A stretch of DNA of 9,007 bases from Hellea sp. (GTDB lineage: Bacteria > Pseudomonadota > Alphaproteobacteria > Caulobacterales > Maricaulaceae). Each line of letters opens with the position of its first letter. Position 1 is the stretch's first letter. The stretch is taken from positions 1-9,007 of the forward strand of contig JAHDEU010000064.1 of assembly GCA_020628635.1 (NCBI GenBank), given 5' to 3'. The position numbers and the translations under genes are program-made. The notes under the pieces are model-generated. The model ran no database searches and was not told the DNA's origin. It saw only the letters and a list, made by a program, of their open reading frames with translations. Of the stretch, positions 1-5,779 are shown in pieces.

Positions 1-660
1 ATAGGTATAGGTCTCGCCGCCCTCGAGCGGGTATTTGAAGTGCCAGAAATGGCCGTCCACATCGCGGTTCTCGACTTCGAGGTCTGAAATCGCCGTCTGG
101 AAATGCGGGTCCCAGTTCACCAGCCGCTTGTCGCGGTAGATCAGCCCCTTGTTGTAGAGATCGACAAAGGCCTTAGTGACGGCCTCGGCCATCTTGTCGT
201 TGTCGTCCTCGCGGTCGCCCAGCGTGAACTTGGAACGCGACCAGTCGGCCGAGCTGCCGAGGCGCCGCAACTGTTCGAGGATGATGCCGCCGCTCTCGCG
301 CTTCCAGTCCCAGACATGCTCCACGAATTCGTCGCGACCCATGCCCGACCGGGGCTTGCCCTCGGCTGCGAGCTTTCGCTCCACCACCATCTGCGTGGCG
401 ATGCCGGCATGGTCCATTCCGGGCTGCCACAGCACGTCATAGCCGCGCATGCGGTGGAAGCGGGCGAGAATGTCCTGGATCGTGTTGTTGAGCGCATGGC
501 CCATGTGGAGGCTGCCCGTCACATTGGGCGGCGGGATGCAGACGGAGAATGGCGGCTTGGCCGGGTCCATCTCCGGCTTGAAACAGCCCGCCTCTTCCCA
601 CGCGGCGTAGAGGCGCTGTTCCGCCTCCTTGGGATCAAAATGCTTCGGCAATTCGGTCAT
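1..660 (-). CDS. valS: Valyl-tRNA synthetase, N-terminal part (cut by left edge)
   Basis: Cytoplasmic class I aminoacyl-tRNA synthetase that charges tRNA-Val with valine using ATP. The frame is open from the ATG at 660 to base 1, giving 220 residues of a protein usually near 900. The class I signature is clear: PPPNVTGSLHMGHALN at residues 43-58, where HMGH (52-55) is the HIGH-type ATP-binding motif, followed by the ValS-typical run GYDVLWQPGMDHAGIAT starting near residue 73. The start of the CP1 editing domain lies near the window edge; the KMSKS loop and anticodon domain lie outside. The ATG is favoured because the N-terminus (MTELPKHFDP) has the expected ValS length before the HIGH motif. 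No good Shine-Dalgarno sequence is visible, since the 9 bases upstream follow the U-tract of a terminator. The popZ-like gene lies upstream on the same strand, an arrangement I recall from other alphaproteobacteria. Confidence 0.97.
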   Translation of the reverse strand, partial: MTELPKHFDPKEAEQRLYAAWEEAGCFKPEMDPAKPPFSVCIPPPNVTGSLHMGHALNNTIQDILARFHRMRGYDVLWQPGMDHAGIATQMVVERKLAAEGKPRSGMGRDEFVEHVWDWKRESGGIILEQLRRLGSSADWSRSKFTLGDREDDNDKMAEAVTKAFVDLYNKGLIYRDKRLVNWDPHFQTAISDLEVENRDVDGHFWHFKYPLEGGETYTY

Positions 661-667
661 GGTCGCT

Positions 668-701
668 CAAACAAAAGAGCCCGCCCCAAGCTGGAGCGGG
701 C
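668..701 (-). terminator. Intrinsic terminator between popZ and valS
   Basis: Read on the minus strand, arm GCCCGCTCCA (701-692), a 3-base loop and arm TGGGGCGGGC (688-679) give a 10-pair stem that needs one G-U wobble. The run TCTTTTGTTTG follows directly. The wobble works only on the minus strand; on the plus strand it would be a C-A mismatch, so the element is oriented toward valS. It would end popZ transcripts, yet the valS ATG is only about 8 bases beyond the U-tract, so it may instead act as a valS leader attenuator. Confidence 0.75.
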
Positions 702-730
702 AATATCTGCCCCGCCACTAACGCAGCGGG
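692..730 (-). promoter_or_regulatory. Competing stems ahead of the valS terminator (possible attenuator)
   Basis: On the minus strand four short segments can pair in two exclusive ways. Segment 1 CCCGC (730-726) pairs with segment 2 GCGGG (715-711). Segment 2 can instead pair with segment 3 GCCCGC (701-696). Segment 3 is the 5' arm of the terminator. A 13-codon reading frame (GTG at 759 to TAG at 718) ends in the loop of the 1:2 hairpin, but it has no valine codon after its start and no convincing ribosome site. The pairings are read directly; the regulatory role is inference, and GC-rich short words can match by chance. Confidence 0.3.
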
Positions 731-770
731 ATAGCCTTGTGAAGATGCGGGCTGTGCACCCGCGCCGGGG

Positions 771-2258
771 CTACTTCCCGGTCGAGATGCGCTTGACTTC
801 TTTCGCCACGGCGCGCTCCACAATGCCCTTGAGATTGGCGTCGAGCCATTCCTTGAGCATGGGCTTGAGCGCTTCGGAGACAAGGTCGCCAATGCGCGGA
901 CCGCGCTCGGAATAGACAGCCTTTTCTTCCACCACCTGGTTGAGCTCGGCAAAGGCGCTCATGGTCGCTTCTTCGGTGACTTCGTCGAGGATGGCCTCGG
1001 AACGGACGGCTCTCGGCATGGGGGTCTCCATAGGGGTTGGGTCTGGTGTGGGTTCGGATTGAATGACGGGTTCGGACGCGACAGGCTCAACAGCGTCGAC
1101 TGCGAGTGCTGGGGGCTCCGGCTCGGCAGCAATCGGCGCGACCGGCTCAGGCTCAGGCGCGAGCACGGCTCCGCCCGCAAGCGCGGCGCCGGCCACGGCA
1201 GCACTGGCGAGAACCGCGGGCGCAGGGGCCTGGGCGGCGTCAGCGTGAGCCTCAGCAGAAGCCGCGATGTCGGCGAGCGACGGAACGGGATCGGCGGGCG
1301 CGGCAACCGCGACGGGCTCCGGCTCGATGACGGTGTCCAATTCGGCCACCGGCTCGGGCTCTGGAATATCCAGTGGCTGGGCGTCGATCTCGTCCTCCAG
1401 CGTCATGTTCAATATGTCGTCCAGCACGTCTGTCTGTGCGGGCGCGGCCTCTGGCTCGGGCGCAAGCTCGACCGTCTCGGCCTGGTCCTCATCGGTGAGG
1501 TCTTCCATCAACGACTTGACGAGATCGAGATCCTCGCTCTCCGCGATGTGCGGCACCTGTGCGGCGTCCATGCCAGGCGCGTCGTCCTCGATCAGGTCCA
1601 GACCCTCCAGGTCTAAGAGCTGGTCGAGCGGATCGCCATCAGGCTCGGCAAGCGCCTCAGCTTCCAGCAATTCGGCAGCCGGGTCGAACACCGTTTCGGG
1701 CTCGGCCGGCATCGCTTCCGCCGCATCGTCCCCGACCATGTCCAGATCGGCGAGCAATTCGTCCATGAGCCCGACCATGTCGTCATCCGACGTCGCGGCG
1801 ACTTCGGCCACGCGGGACGGCTTGGCGGGCACCGGTTCGGCGAGCATGTCGGCGGCAGCTGTCGCGCCCAGGGCCTGGATGGGGTCCAGTTCCAGCGCGG
1901 GCTCGTCCGGGATGACGGGGATTTCCAGATCCATGACGTCGTCGAGCGCCTCCACAGGAGCGTCTTCCACAGCGGCCGCCGCGGGCGCTTCCGCCTCCAG
2001 CGGTTCCAAGTCACCCAGCAGCGCGTCGATGTCGAACGGGTCGTCGGACGGCTGCACGGTCTCTAATACGGGCGCGTCAGATACCATGTCGGGCACCATA
2101 TCGGTCACCACATCGGAGGGTCCGTCCAGCGGCACGGGATCGACATCGTCGGCGATGATCTTGCGGATGGAAGCGAGGATGTCTTCCATGCTCGGCTCGG
2201 CCTCGCCCATCTCGACGACGCTGTCCTGCTCGGCCTGTCCGGGTGTCTGTTCCGACAT
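771..2258 (-). CDS. popZ: PopZ-like polar organizing protein (DUF2497 family), unusually long
   Basis: PopZ forms a polymeric hub at the cell pole that anchors the ParB-bound centromere and recruits cell-cycle regulators in Caulobacter. Both conserved ends are present here. The N-terminal short helix is EPSMEDILASIRKIIADD (residues 21-38). The C-terminal oligomerization helices span about 453-490 and include IGDLVSEALKPMLKEWLDANL. Between them lies a linker of about 390 residues, rich in Asp, Glu, Ala and Pro. Caulobacter PopZ is about 177 residues in all, so this 495-residue protein owes its size to the linker. The linker carries several acidic short-helix motifs with a leucine pair (near 75-88, 162-175, 210-223, 245-258 and 277-290) and an Ala/Gly/Val-rich segment at 348-366. 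The ATG at 2258 has a GGGGGAG ribosome site about 12 bases upstream. valS lies downstream and tolC upstream on the same strand. Family assignment is strong; polar function is inferred from the family. Confidence 0.85.
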   Translation of the reverse strand: MSEQTPGQAEQDSVVEMGEAEPSMEDILASIRKIIADDVDPVPLDGPSDVVTDMVPDMVSDAPVLETVQPSDDPFDIDALLGDLEPLEAEAPAAAAVEDAPVEALDDVMDLEIPVIPDEPALELDPIQALGATAAADMLAEPVPAKPSRVAEVAATSDDDMVGLMDELLADLDMVGDDAAEAMPAEPETVFDPAAELLEAEALAEPDGDPLDQLLDLEGLDLIEDDAPGMDAAQVPHIAESEDLDLVKSLMEDLTDEDQAETVELAPEPEAAPAQTDVLDDILNMTLEDEIDAQPLDIPEPEPVAELDTVIEPEPVAVAAPADPVPSLADIAASAEAHADAAQAPAPAVLASAAVAGAALAGGAVLAPEPEPVAPIAAEPEPPALAVDAVEPVASEPVIQSEPTPDPTPMETPMPRAVRSEAILDEVTEEATMSAFAELNQVVEEKAVYSERGPRIGDLVSEALKPMLKEWLDANLKGIVERAVAKEVKRISTGK

Positions 2259-2334
2259 ATTCGTGTTCCCGCTCCCCCTATGACCTCCGCGAATGGAGCC
2301 CAGAACGTCGCAGCCGTGACCGCTAGTGAGATTT

Positions 2335-2410
2335 GGTTAAGGGAACCCTCCACCGTTGTCCAGAAGCGCAGGCGCACAATCCACGGGGGATTCGGACGAT
2401 GGCGCGTCCG
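2335..2410 (-). promoter_or_regulatory. popZ upstream region: hairpin, GANTC site and TTAACC half-site
   Basis: The 166-base gap between the tolC stop and the popZ start holds three small signals. A perfect 6-pair hairpin (arms 2393-2398 and 2405-2410) has no U-tract, so it is a poor terminator. A GATTC (GANTC, CcrM-type methylation) site is at 2389-2393. On the minus strand TTAACC at 2340-2335 resembles a CtrA half-site, about 77 bases upstream of the popZ ATG. No convincing -35/-10 pair was found. Any cell-cycle control is speculative. Confidence 0.2.
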
Positions 2411-2424
2411 CCCGTTAAACCCGT

Positions 2425-4233
2425 TTATCGCCCGCCCTCGAAGTCGCGCAGGGGCTCGGGCAGGGTTTCGACCGTACCGGGCTGCCGCGGCGCGCGGCGC
2501 AGGATCGGCGCAGGCTGGTCCGGCAGGTCCAGCTCGATCACATCGTCGACATCGCCGAGCCTTGCGCCCTGTCCGGGGAACGGGTCGGTGTCGATCACGG
2601 GGTCCGGCTGGTCGATGCGCGGATCATAGGCCGGGGTCTGGCCCGTGACGAAGTCCACGCCCTCTTTCGCGACATTGCCGACTTCGAGCAATCCACGGCC
2701 CAGCGCTTCCGCGCGTTCGTCCAGCTCGATGGCGCGCGCGCCGTCGATGATCGCGCCGACCGGCTCCACCACGATGTTGTCCAGCTGCGGCACGATCTTC
2801 TGCACCGCTTCGGGCACCAGCGTGTCGACTGCCTTCTCATAGCCGTCATAGGCGACGTTCTCGAGATAGGCCTGATGGTCATACTGCTCCAACGGCAGGG
2901 CGATCCCGTCCGCGTCGAACACGCCGATGACGGACAGCAGCTGGAACACAGCGCTGTCGAAATTGCGCTCCGCATTGACCAGCGTCAGCCGCGCATTGAG
3001 CACTTCCTGCTCCGCGTTCAGCACGTCGAGCTGTGTGCGCGTGCCGACCGTCTGCTCCAGGCTGACACCCTCGAATGCGATATCGGCCGACTCGACCTGC
3101 CTTTGCGAGGTCCGCACCACTTCGCGCGCGGCCTGCATCTGTGCCCAGATCTGCGCGACCGTCTGGTCCACGGCGCGTTCCGTGTCGCGCGTCTCGAACG
3201 ACAACCGCGTCTTGGCATGCTTGGCCTGGCGCACGCGCGACTTGTTCAGCCCGCCGGAGAATATCGGCACGTTGACGCGCGCGGTGAGCGCCGCCTGGTC
3301 CGACTGGTCCACGCCGAGCAGCTGTTCGCGCGACCCGGACAGCGTGCCGTTCAGGCTCAGGCTCGGACGGCTGGCCGACTTGGCGACGTCGATCGCGGCG
3401 GCTCCGGCCTTTTCGTTGTAATAGGCCGAGAGCAATTGCGGGTTGTTGTCGCGCGCGAGCCGCATCGCCTCCTGCAGGTTCATGGGCAGGGCGAAGTTCG
3501 GCACCTCGGCCAGCGTCGTGGCGGGCCGCCCGACGAGCCGTTCGAACAGCGCGCGGCTGACATCGAGCTGCGCATTGGCCTGGGCCAGCCCGGCCTCCGA
3601 CGCGGCAAGGCGCGATTCCGATTGCGCGATGTCGGTGCGCGTCCCCTCGCCCACCTCGAAGCGGTCATTGGCGGCTGTCAGCTGGCGCTGCAGCACGCGC
3701 ACATTGTTGCGGCGGATCTCCGCCGTCTGCTGGTCGCGAAGCACATCGACATAGGCATTGGCGGCGGACAGGAATATCTGGTTCTCGGCATTTTCGAGCC
3801 CGGCGCGGGCGGCCAGAATGCCCGCCTTGGCCTGGCGTTTAAGCGCCTTGACGCGGCCGCCCTGATAGAGGGGCTGAACGACATTGATCTGCCCCGCATA
3901 GGGCGTGCCGTCCGTCCAGCCGCCGCCGGGCGGGGCGAAGAAACTGCCCGGGCTCTCCGGCGTGCGCAGATTGGTATAGCTGGCTTCCGCACCGGCCGAC
4001 ACATTGAGCCGCCCTTGGGCGCGGGCCTGCACCCAGTTCTCGTCCACTTCGCGCAGGCGGGCGCGTTCGGCCTGAAGGCGTGGATTGTCGGAATAGACCG
4101 ATGCCAGGGCGGATTGCAGCGTTTCATTGGCGCCGATGTAACTGCCGCTCTCGCTCACGGTCTGCGCCGAGGCGGGCGCTGCGAGCAGCATTGCCGAGCC
4201 GAGCAGAAGCGTATGGAGAGCGGAGCGGGTCAA
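2425..4233 (-). CDS. tolC: TolC-family outer-membrane efflux protein with C-terminal extension
   Basis: Outer-membrane channel subunit that would form a trimeric beta-barrel and periplasmic alpha-helical tunnel for type I secretion or RND/MFS efflux. The start is taken as the TTG at 4233, which gives a 23-residue signal peptide (basic N-terminus, Leu-rich core, cleavage after APASA). The only nearby internal ATG, at residue 15, would destroy that signal. The frame is open far upstream without a better start, and the TTG sits 5 bases after the methyltransferase stop, so it is probably translationally coupled. The mature protein shows the two-repeat TolC plan, about residues 36-235 and 252-440. 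Each repeat has long Ala/Gln/Arg-rich helices and a strand motif (QPLYQGGRVKALKRQA; VPIFSGGLNKSRVRQA). The core ends near VIGVFD (435-440). About 150 more residues follow, ending in a Pro/Asp-rich tail, so the 602-residue product exceeds the usual 450-500. The transported substrate cannot be told. Confidence 0.9.
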   Translation of the reverse strand: MTRSALHTLLLGSAMLLAAPASAQTVSESGSYIGANETLQSALASVYSDNPRLQAERARLREVDENWVQARAQGRLNVSAGAEASYTNLRTPESPGSFFAPPGGGWTDGTPYAGQINVVQPLYQGGRVKALKRQAKAGILAARAGLENAENQIFLSAANAYVDVLRDQQTAEIRRNNVRVLQRQLTAANDRFEVGEGTRTDIAQSESRLAASEAGLAQANAQLDVSRALFERLVGRPATTLAEVPNFALPMNLQEAMRLARDNNPQLLSAYYNEKAGAAAIDVAKSASRPSLSLNGTLSGSREQLLGVDQSDQAALTARVNVPIFSGGLNKSRVRQAKHAKTRLSFETRDTERAVDQTVAQIWAQMQAAREVVRTSQRQVESADIAFEGVSLEQTVGTRTQLDVLNAEQEVLNARLTLVNAERNFDSAVFQLLSVIGVFDADGIALPLEQYDHQAYLENVAYDGYEKAVDTLVPEAVQKIVPQLDNIVVEPVGAIIDGARAIELDERAEALGRGLLEVGNVAKEGVDFVTGQTPAYDPRIDQPDPVIDTDPFPGQGARLGDVDDVIELDLPDQPAPILRRAPRQPGTVETLPEPLRDFEGGR

Positions 4234-4238
4234 GCCAC

Positions 4239-4898
4239 CTACAGCGCAAAGGCGGGTTGGGGCGCGAAGCCGGGCAGGAAGGGCGCATGGGCGTCGAACT
4301 CGACGCGGTCGCCCACGGCATCGCCGGATTTGGTGAACACGGTCGCGCGGCCGATGGGGCCGTCCTTGACGATCACGGCAAGGCGGCCGTTGTTGGCGAG
4401 CTGGGCGAACCAGCTCTCCGGCACGCTGGACACCGCGCCGTTGACGATGATCACGTCGAATGGGCCATGCTCGGACGCGCCGCGTTTCAGGTCGCCCTTG
4501 ACCACGGCCGCGTTCAGCACGCCCGCATCCGTCAGCAGGTCCGTGGCGCGGTTGACCGCCTCGTCCTCTGTTTCCAGCCCGACCACCGTGTCGGCGATCT
4601 GGGACAGGATGGCGGTGGAGTAGCCGCGCGCACACGCGATATCGAGCACGACCTCGTTGCGGCGGATATCGGCGGATTGCACCAGCTTGGCGAAGTCGCG
4701 CGGGCGCAGCAGCACCCGGCCGTCGCCGTAATCGACCACGGCATCGGCATAGGCGAGCGGGGCCTGGTTCTGCGGCACGAACCGTTCGCGGGCCGTGCGG
4801 CGAAAGGCGGCCAAGAGGTTCAGGTCGGTCACGTCGGCCGTGCGGATCTGGCATTCCACCATGGTTTCGCGCGCATCGGCATAATCGAAAGTCGGCAT
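4239..4898 (-). CDS. PCMT-family SAM-dependent methyltransferase (protein-L-isoaspartate O-methyltransferase-like)
   Basis: A 219-residue single-domain Rossmann methyltransferase. PCMT enzymes methylate isoaspartyl residues in damaged proteins using S-adenosylmethionine. Seen here: the family-typical N-terminus (MVECQIRT, 13-20; RFVPQNQAPLAYAD, 39-52), SAM motif I VVLDIACARGYSTAIL (83-98), an acidic residue after strand 2 (GLETED, 107-112), motif II PFDVIIVNGAV (146-156) and a Gly-rich motif III region (NNGRLAVIVKDG, 169-180). The canonical active-site loop, usually of the type T-x-S-x-P before motif I, reads GRVLLRPRDFA (60-70) here and lacks the Thr/Ser pair. The repair activity is therefore uncertain and I give no gene symbol. 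The ATG at 4898 has a good AGGAGAAGG ribosome site. It is the first gene of a probable operon with tolC, which begins 5 bases after its stop. Confidence 0.85.
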   Translation of the reverse strand: MPTFDYADARETMVECQIRTADVTDLNLLAAFRRTARERFVPQNQAPLAYADAVVDYGDGRVLLRPRDFAKLVQSADIRRNEVVLDIACARGYSTAILSQIADTVVGLETEDEAVNRATDLLTDAGVLNAAVVKGDLKRGASEHGPFDVIIVNGAVSSVPESWFAQLANNGRLAVIVKDGPIGRATVFTKSGDAVGDRVEFDAHAPFLPGFAPQPAFAL

Positions 4899-5003
4899 GG
4901 GCGTGTGTCCTTCTCCTGATCCTGCAAAGGCCGGACGAGCGGCACGGTGACGCGGACACTCCCGACGCGGGAGGGTCTTGACGATGGTTCGCAGGACGCC
5001 GCG

Positions 5004-5032
5004 CCTCTAGCGCCGTCCCACACCCACCGCAA
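5004..5032 (-). promoter_or_regulatory. Possible promoter for the methyltransferase-tolC operon
   Basis: On the minus strand TTGCGG (5032-5027) is followed after 17 bases by TAGAGG (5009-5004), a partial match to a housekeeping -35/-10 pair. It would give a leader of roughly 95-100 bases before the ATG at 4898. That leader contains a 6-pair hairpin (arms CTCCCG/CGGGAG, 4959-4964 and 4968-4973). Weak consensus; chance is possible in this GC-rich DNA. Confidence 0.25.
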
Positions 5033-5124
5033 CGCCGTAGCACCGCACCCCTTACCGCTCCGATACACATCAGCGTTAACGAAATTCGCGCATGGGCGGC
5101 ATGTGCGTTGCGCCCAGAAATCCG

Positions 5125-5154
5125 TTGCCACCCGACCACCGCCCGCGCTATTGG
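5125..5154 (+). promoter_or_regulatory. Possible tRNA-Cys promoter
   Basis: TTGCCA (5125-5130), an 18-base spacer and TATTGG (5149-5154) lie just before the tRNA and would start transcription a few bases upstream of the mature 5' end at 5168. The spacing suits a housekeeping promoter, but the -10 match is poor. Confidence 0.35.
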
Positions 5155-5167
5155 CGCGCTTCGCGAC

Positions 5168-5238
5168 GGTACCATGGCGGAGTGGTTACGCACTGGATTG
5201 CAAATCCAGCCACCCCGGTTCGATTCCGGGTGGTACCT
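5168..5238 (+). tRNA. tRNA-Cys (anticodon GCA)
   Basis: A 71-base cloverleaf can be drawn by eye. The acceptor stem GGTACCA (5168-5174) pairs perfectly with TGGTACC (5231-5237). The anticodon stem CTGGA/TCCAG encloses loop TTGCAAA, with anticodon GCA at 5200-5202. The T arm is CCCGG-TTCGATT-CCGGG and the variable loop is short. The discriminator base at 5238 is T (U73), the identity base known for tRNA-Cys, which supports the call. CCA is not encoded and must be added after transcription. It is a stand-alone tRNA between two divergent protein blocks. I see no repeated copy of its 3' end nearby, so there is no sign of use as an integration site. Confidence 0.97.
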
Positions 5239-5247
5239 CGCAACCAT

Positions 5248-5296
5248 CGGTTTGCTTCGCCCCATGGGCGTCTGCCGCGAAGCGGCAAGCAAACCG
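5248..5296 (+). other. Three-way-junction-like fold just 3' of tRNA-Cys
   Basis: Ten bases after the tRNA, CGGTTTGCTT (5248-5257) pairs perfectly with AAGCAAACCG (5287-5296). Inside sit two further hairpins: CGCCC/GGGCG (5258-5262 and 5266-5270) and GCCGC/GCGGC (5274-5278 and 5282-5286, loop GAA). Together they form a compact junction of three helices with almost no unpaired bases. No U-tract follows directly. It may be a tRNA trailer structure, a small RNA or a REP-type palindrome; the sequence alone does not decide. Confidence 0.5.
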
Positions 5297-5309
5297 GCCC
5301 GGCAGGGCG

Positions 5310-5332
5310 GCGGCGCACAGCGCCGCGTTTGT
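5310..5332 (+). terminator. Probable terminator of the tRNA-Cys transcript
   Basis: Arms GCGGCGC (5310-5316) and GCGCCGC (5320-5326) make a perfect 7-pair GC stem with an ACA loop, followed by GTTTGT. The U-tract is short, so the call is moderate. A weaker similar hairpin (CCGGC/GCCGG with loop TAAC, near 5363-5376) followed by pyrimidine-rich sequence lies about 40 bases downstream and may serve as backup. Confidence 0.45.
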
Positions 5333-5457
5333 AACGATCTTGCAGACATCGCAGTGAGATGGGCCGGCTAACGCCGGGCTTCTCTACATTGTTTCCCTCC
5401 ACCACGATTGAGGCGCCGTCAGGGGGAGTTGGCAGCAACCTGCGCCAGCAGGTCGAT

Positions 5458-5513
5458 GGCGGAGGGGGCTCTCACGTTGAACTCGGGTCTATCTCGACAG
5501 AGCCCCCTCCGCC
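5458..5513. repeat. 15-bp perfect inverted repeat
   Basis: GGCGGAGGGGGCTCT (5458-5472) and its exact reverse complement (5499-5513) flank a 26-base loop. A small perfect hairpin (ACCTGC/GCAGGT, 5438-5453) lies just before it. This begins the repeat-rich, gene-free stretch. It resembles REP-type intergenic palindromes, known to be common in alphaproteobacterial genomes, but other copies cannot be checked in this window. Confidence 0.7.
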
Positions 5514-5520
5514 CTACGGG

Positions 5521-5637
5521 CACCTCCCCCTGAAGGGGGAGGAAACCGATCCGCGTAGCCAAGTCAGCCTATCCCTTCCCCGAGCAGGGGAAGGTGGGCT
5601 TGCGAAGCGCAGCGAGTTATTGACGGAGGGGGAGGTG
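5521..5637. repeat. REP-like composite palindrome with 11-bp terminal inverted repeats
   Basis: The ends CACCTCCCCCT (5521-5531) and AGGGGGAGGTG (5627-5637) are perfect inverted repeats. Two internal hairpins lie between them: CCTCCCCC/GGGGGAGG (5523-5530 and 5535-5542) and CCTTCCCC/GGGGAAGG (5574-5581 and 5587-5594). The left end can thus pair either locally or with the far end. No transposase or credible reading frame is present, so this is a non-coding repeat (REP/BIME-like, or MITE-like at most). Confidence 0.6.
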
Positions 5638-5660
5638 TGACGACGTGAGAGATGGAGTGA

Positions 5661-5758
5661 CTCTACCCCTCCGACCCTGCCTTCGGCGCGTCCCTCGCCG
5701 TCGGTCCGCTTCGCGGCCCTTAGGGCTCGACCCTAAGAGGGGAGGAGTTAAGGTAGAG
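5661..5758. repeat. Second REP-like palindromic element
   Basis: CTCTACC (5661-5667) is matched by GGTAGAG (5752-5758), and CCCCTCC (5666-5672) by GGGGAGG (5739-5745). Inside are CCGC/GCGG with a TTC loop (near 5707-5717) and a 7-pair hairpin CTTAGGG/CCCTAAG (5719-5725 and 5731-5737). Its sequence differs from the previous element, so it looks like another family member rather than a tandem copy. No coding potential is seen. Confidence 0.55.
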
Positions 5759-5779
5759 GTCTCCGAACTCAACAACACT

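Noticed and set aside
661..770. T-box riboswitch controlling valS.
   Set aside because: The leader is only 110 bases and lacks T-box elements. T-boxes are mainly found in Gram-positive lineages and are not expected in alphaproteobacteria.
1267..2283. A 338-codon Ser-rich frame on the plus strand opposite popZ.
   Set aside because: Its Ser/Ala/Met composition is what the complement of Asp/Glu/Ala-rich codons produces. It has no ribosome site or recognisable motif, and PopZ family motifs are clear on the other strand.
2875..4623. A 582-codon frame on the plus strand opposite tolC and the methyltransferase gene.
   Set aside because: It spans two well-supported genes in antisense and is rich in Arg, Leu, His and Gly, typical of a high-GC shadow frame.
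5168..5238. tRNA-Cys as an attachment site of an integrated element.
   Set aside because: No integrase gene and no second copy of the tRNA 3' end are visible in the window.
2425..5349. A 974-codon open frame that would fuse an N-terminal region to the TolC-like protein.
   Set aside because: The upstream 370 codons run out of frame through the methyltransferase gene and the tRNA-Cys on the opposite strand and look like Arg/Ala/Pro-rich GC-shadow sequence. The signal peptide at the TTG (4233) marks the real start.
5359..5640. A 93-codon plus-strand frame and a 95-codon minus-strand frame (5617-5904) in the repeat region.
   Set aside because: Both read straight through palindromic repeats and give low-complexity Gly/Pro/Arg sequence with no credible motifs.
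5390..5770. CRISPR array.
   Set aside because: The repeats are inverted and of differing sequence, not regularly spaced direct repeats with unique spacers, and no cas genes are seen.
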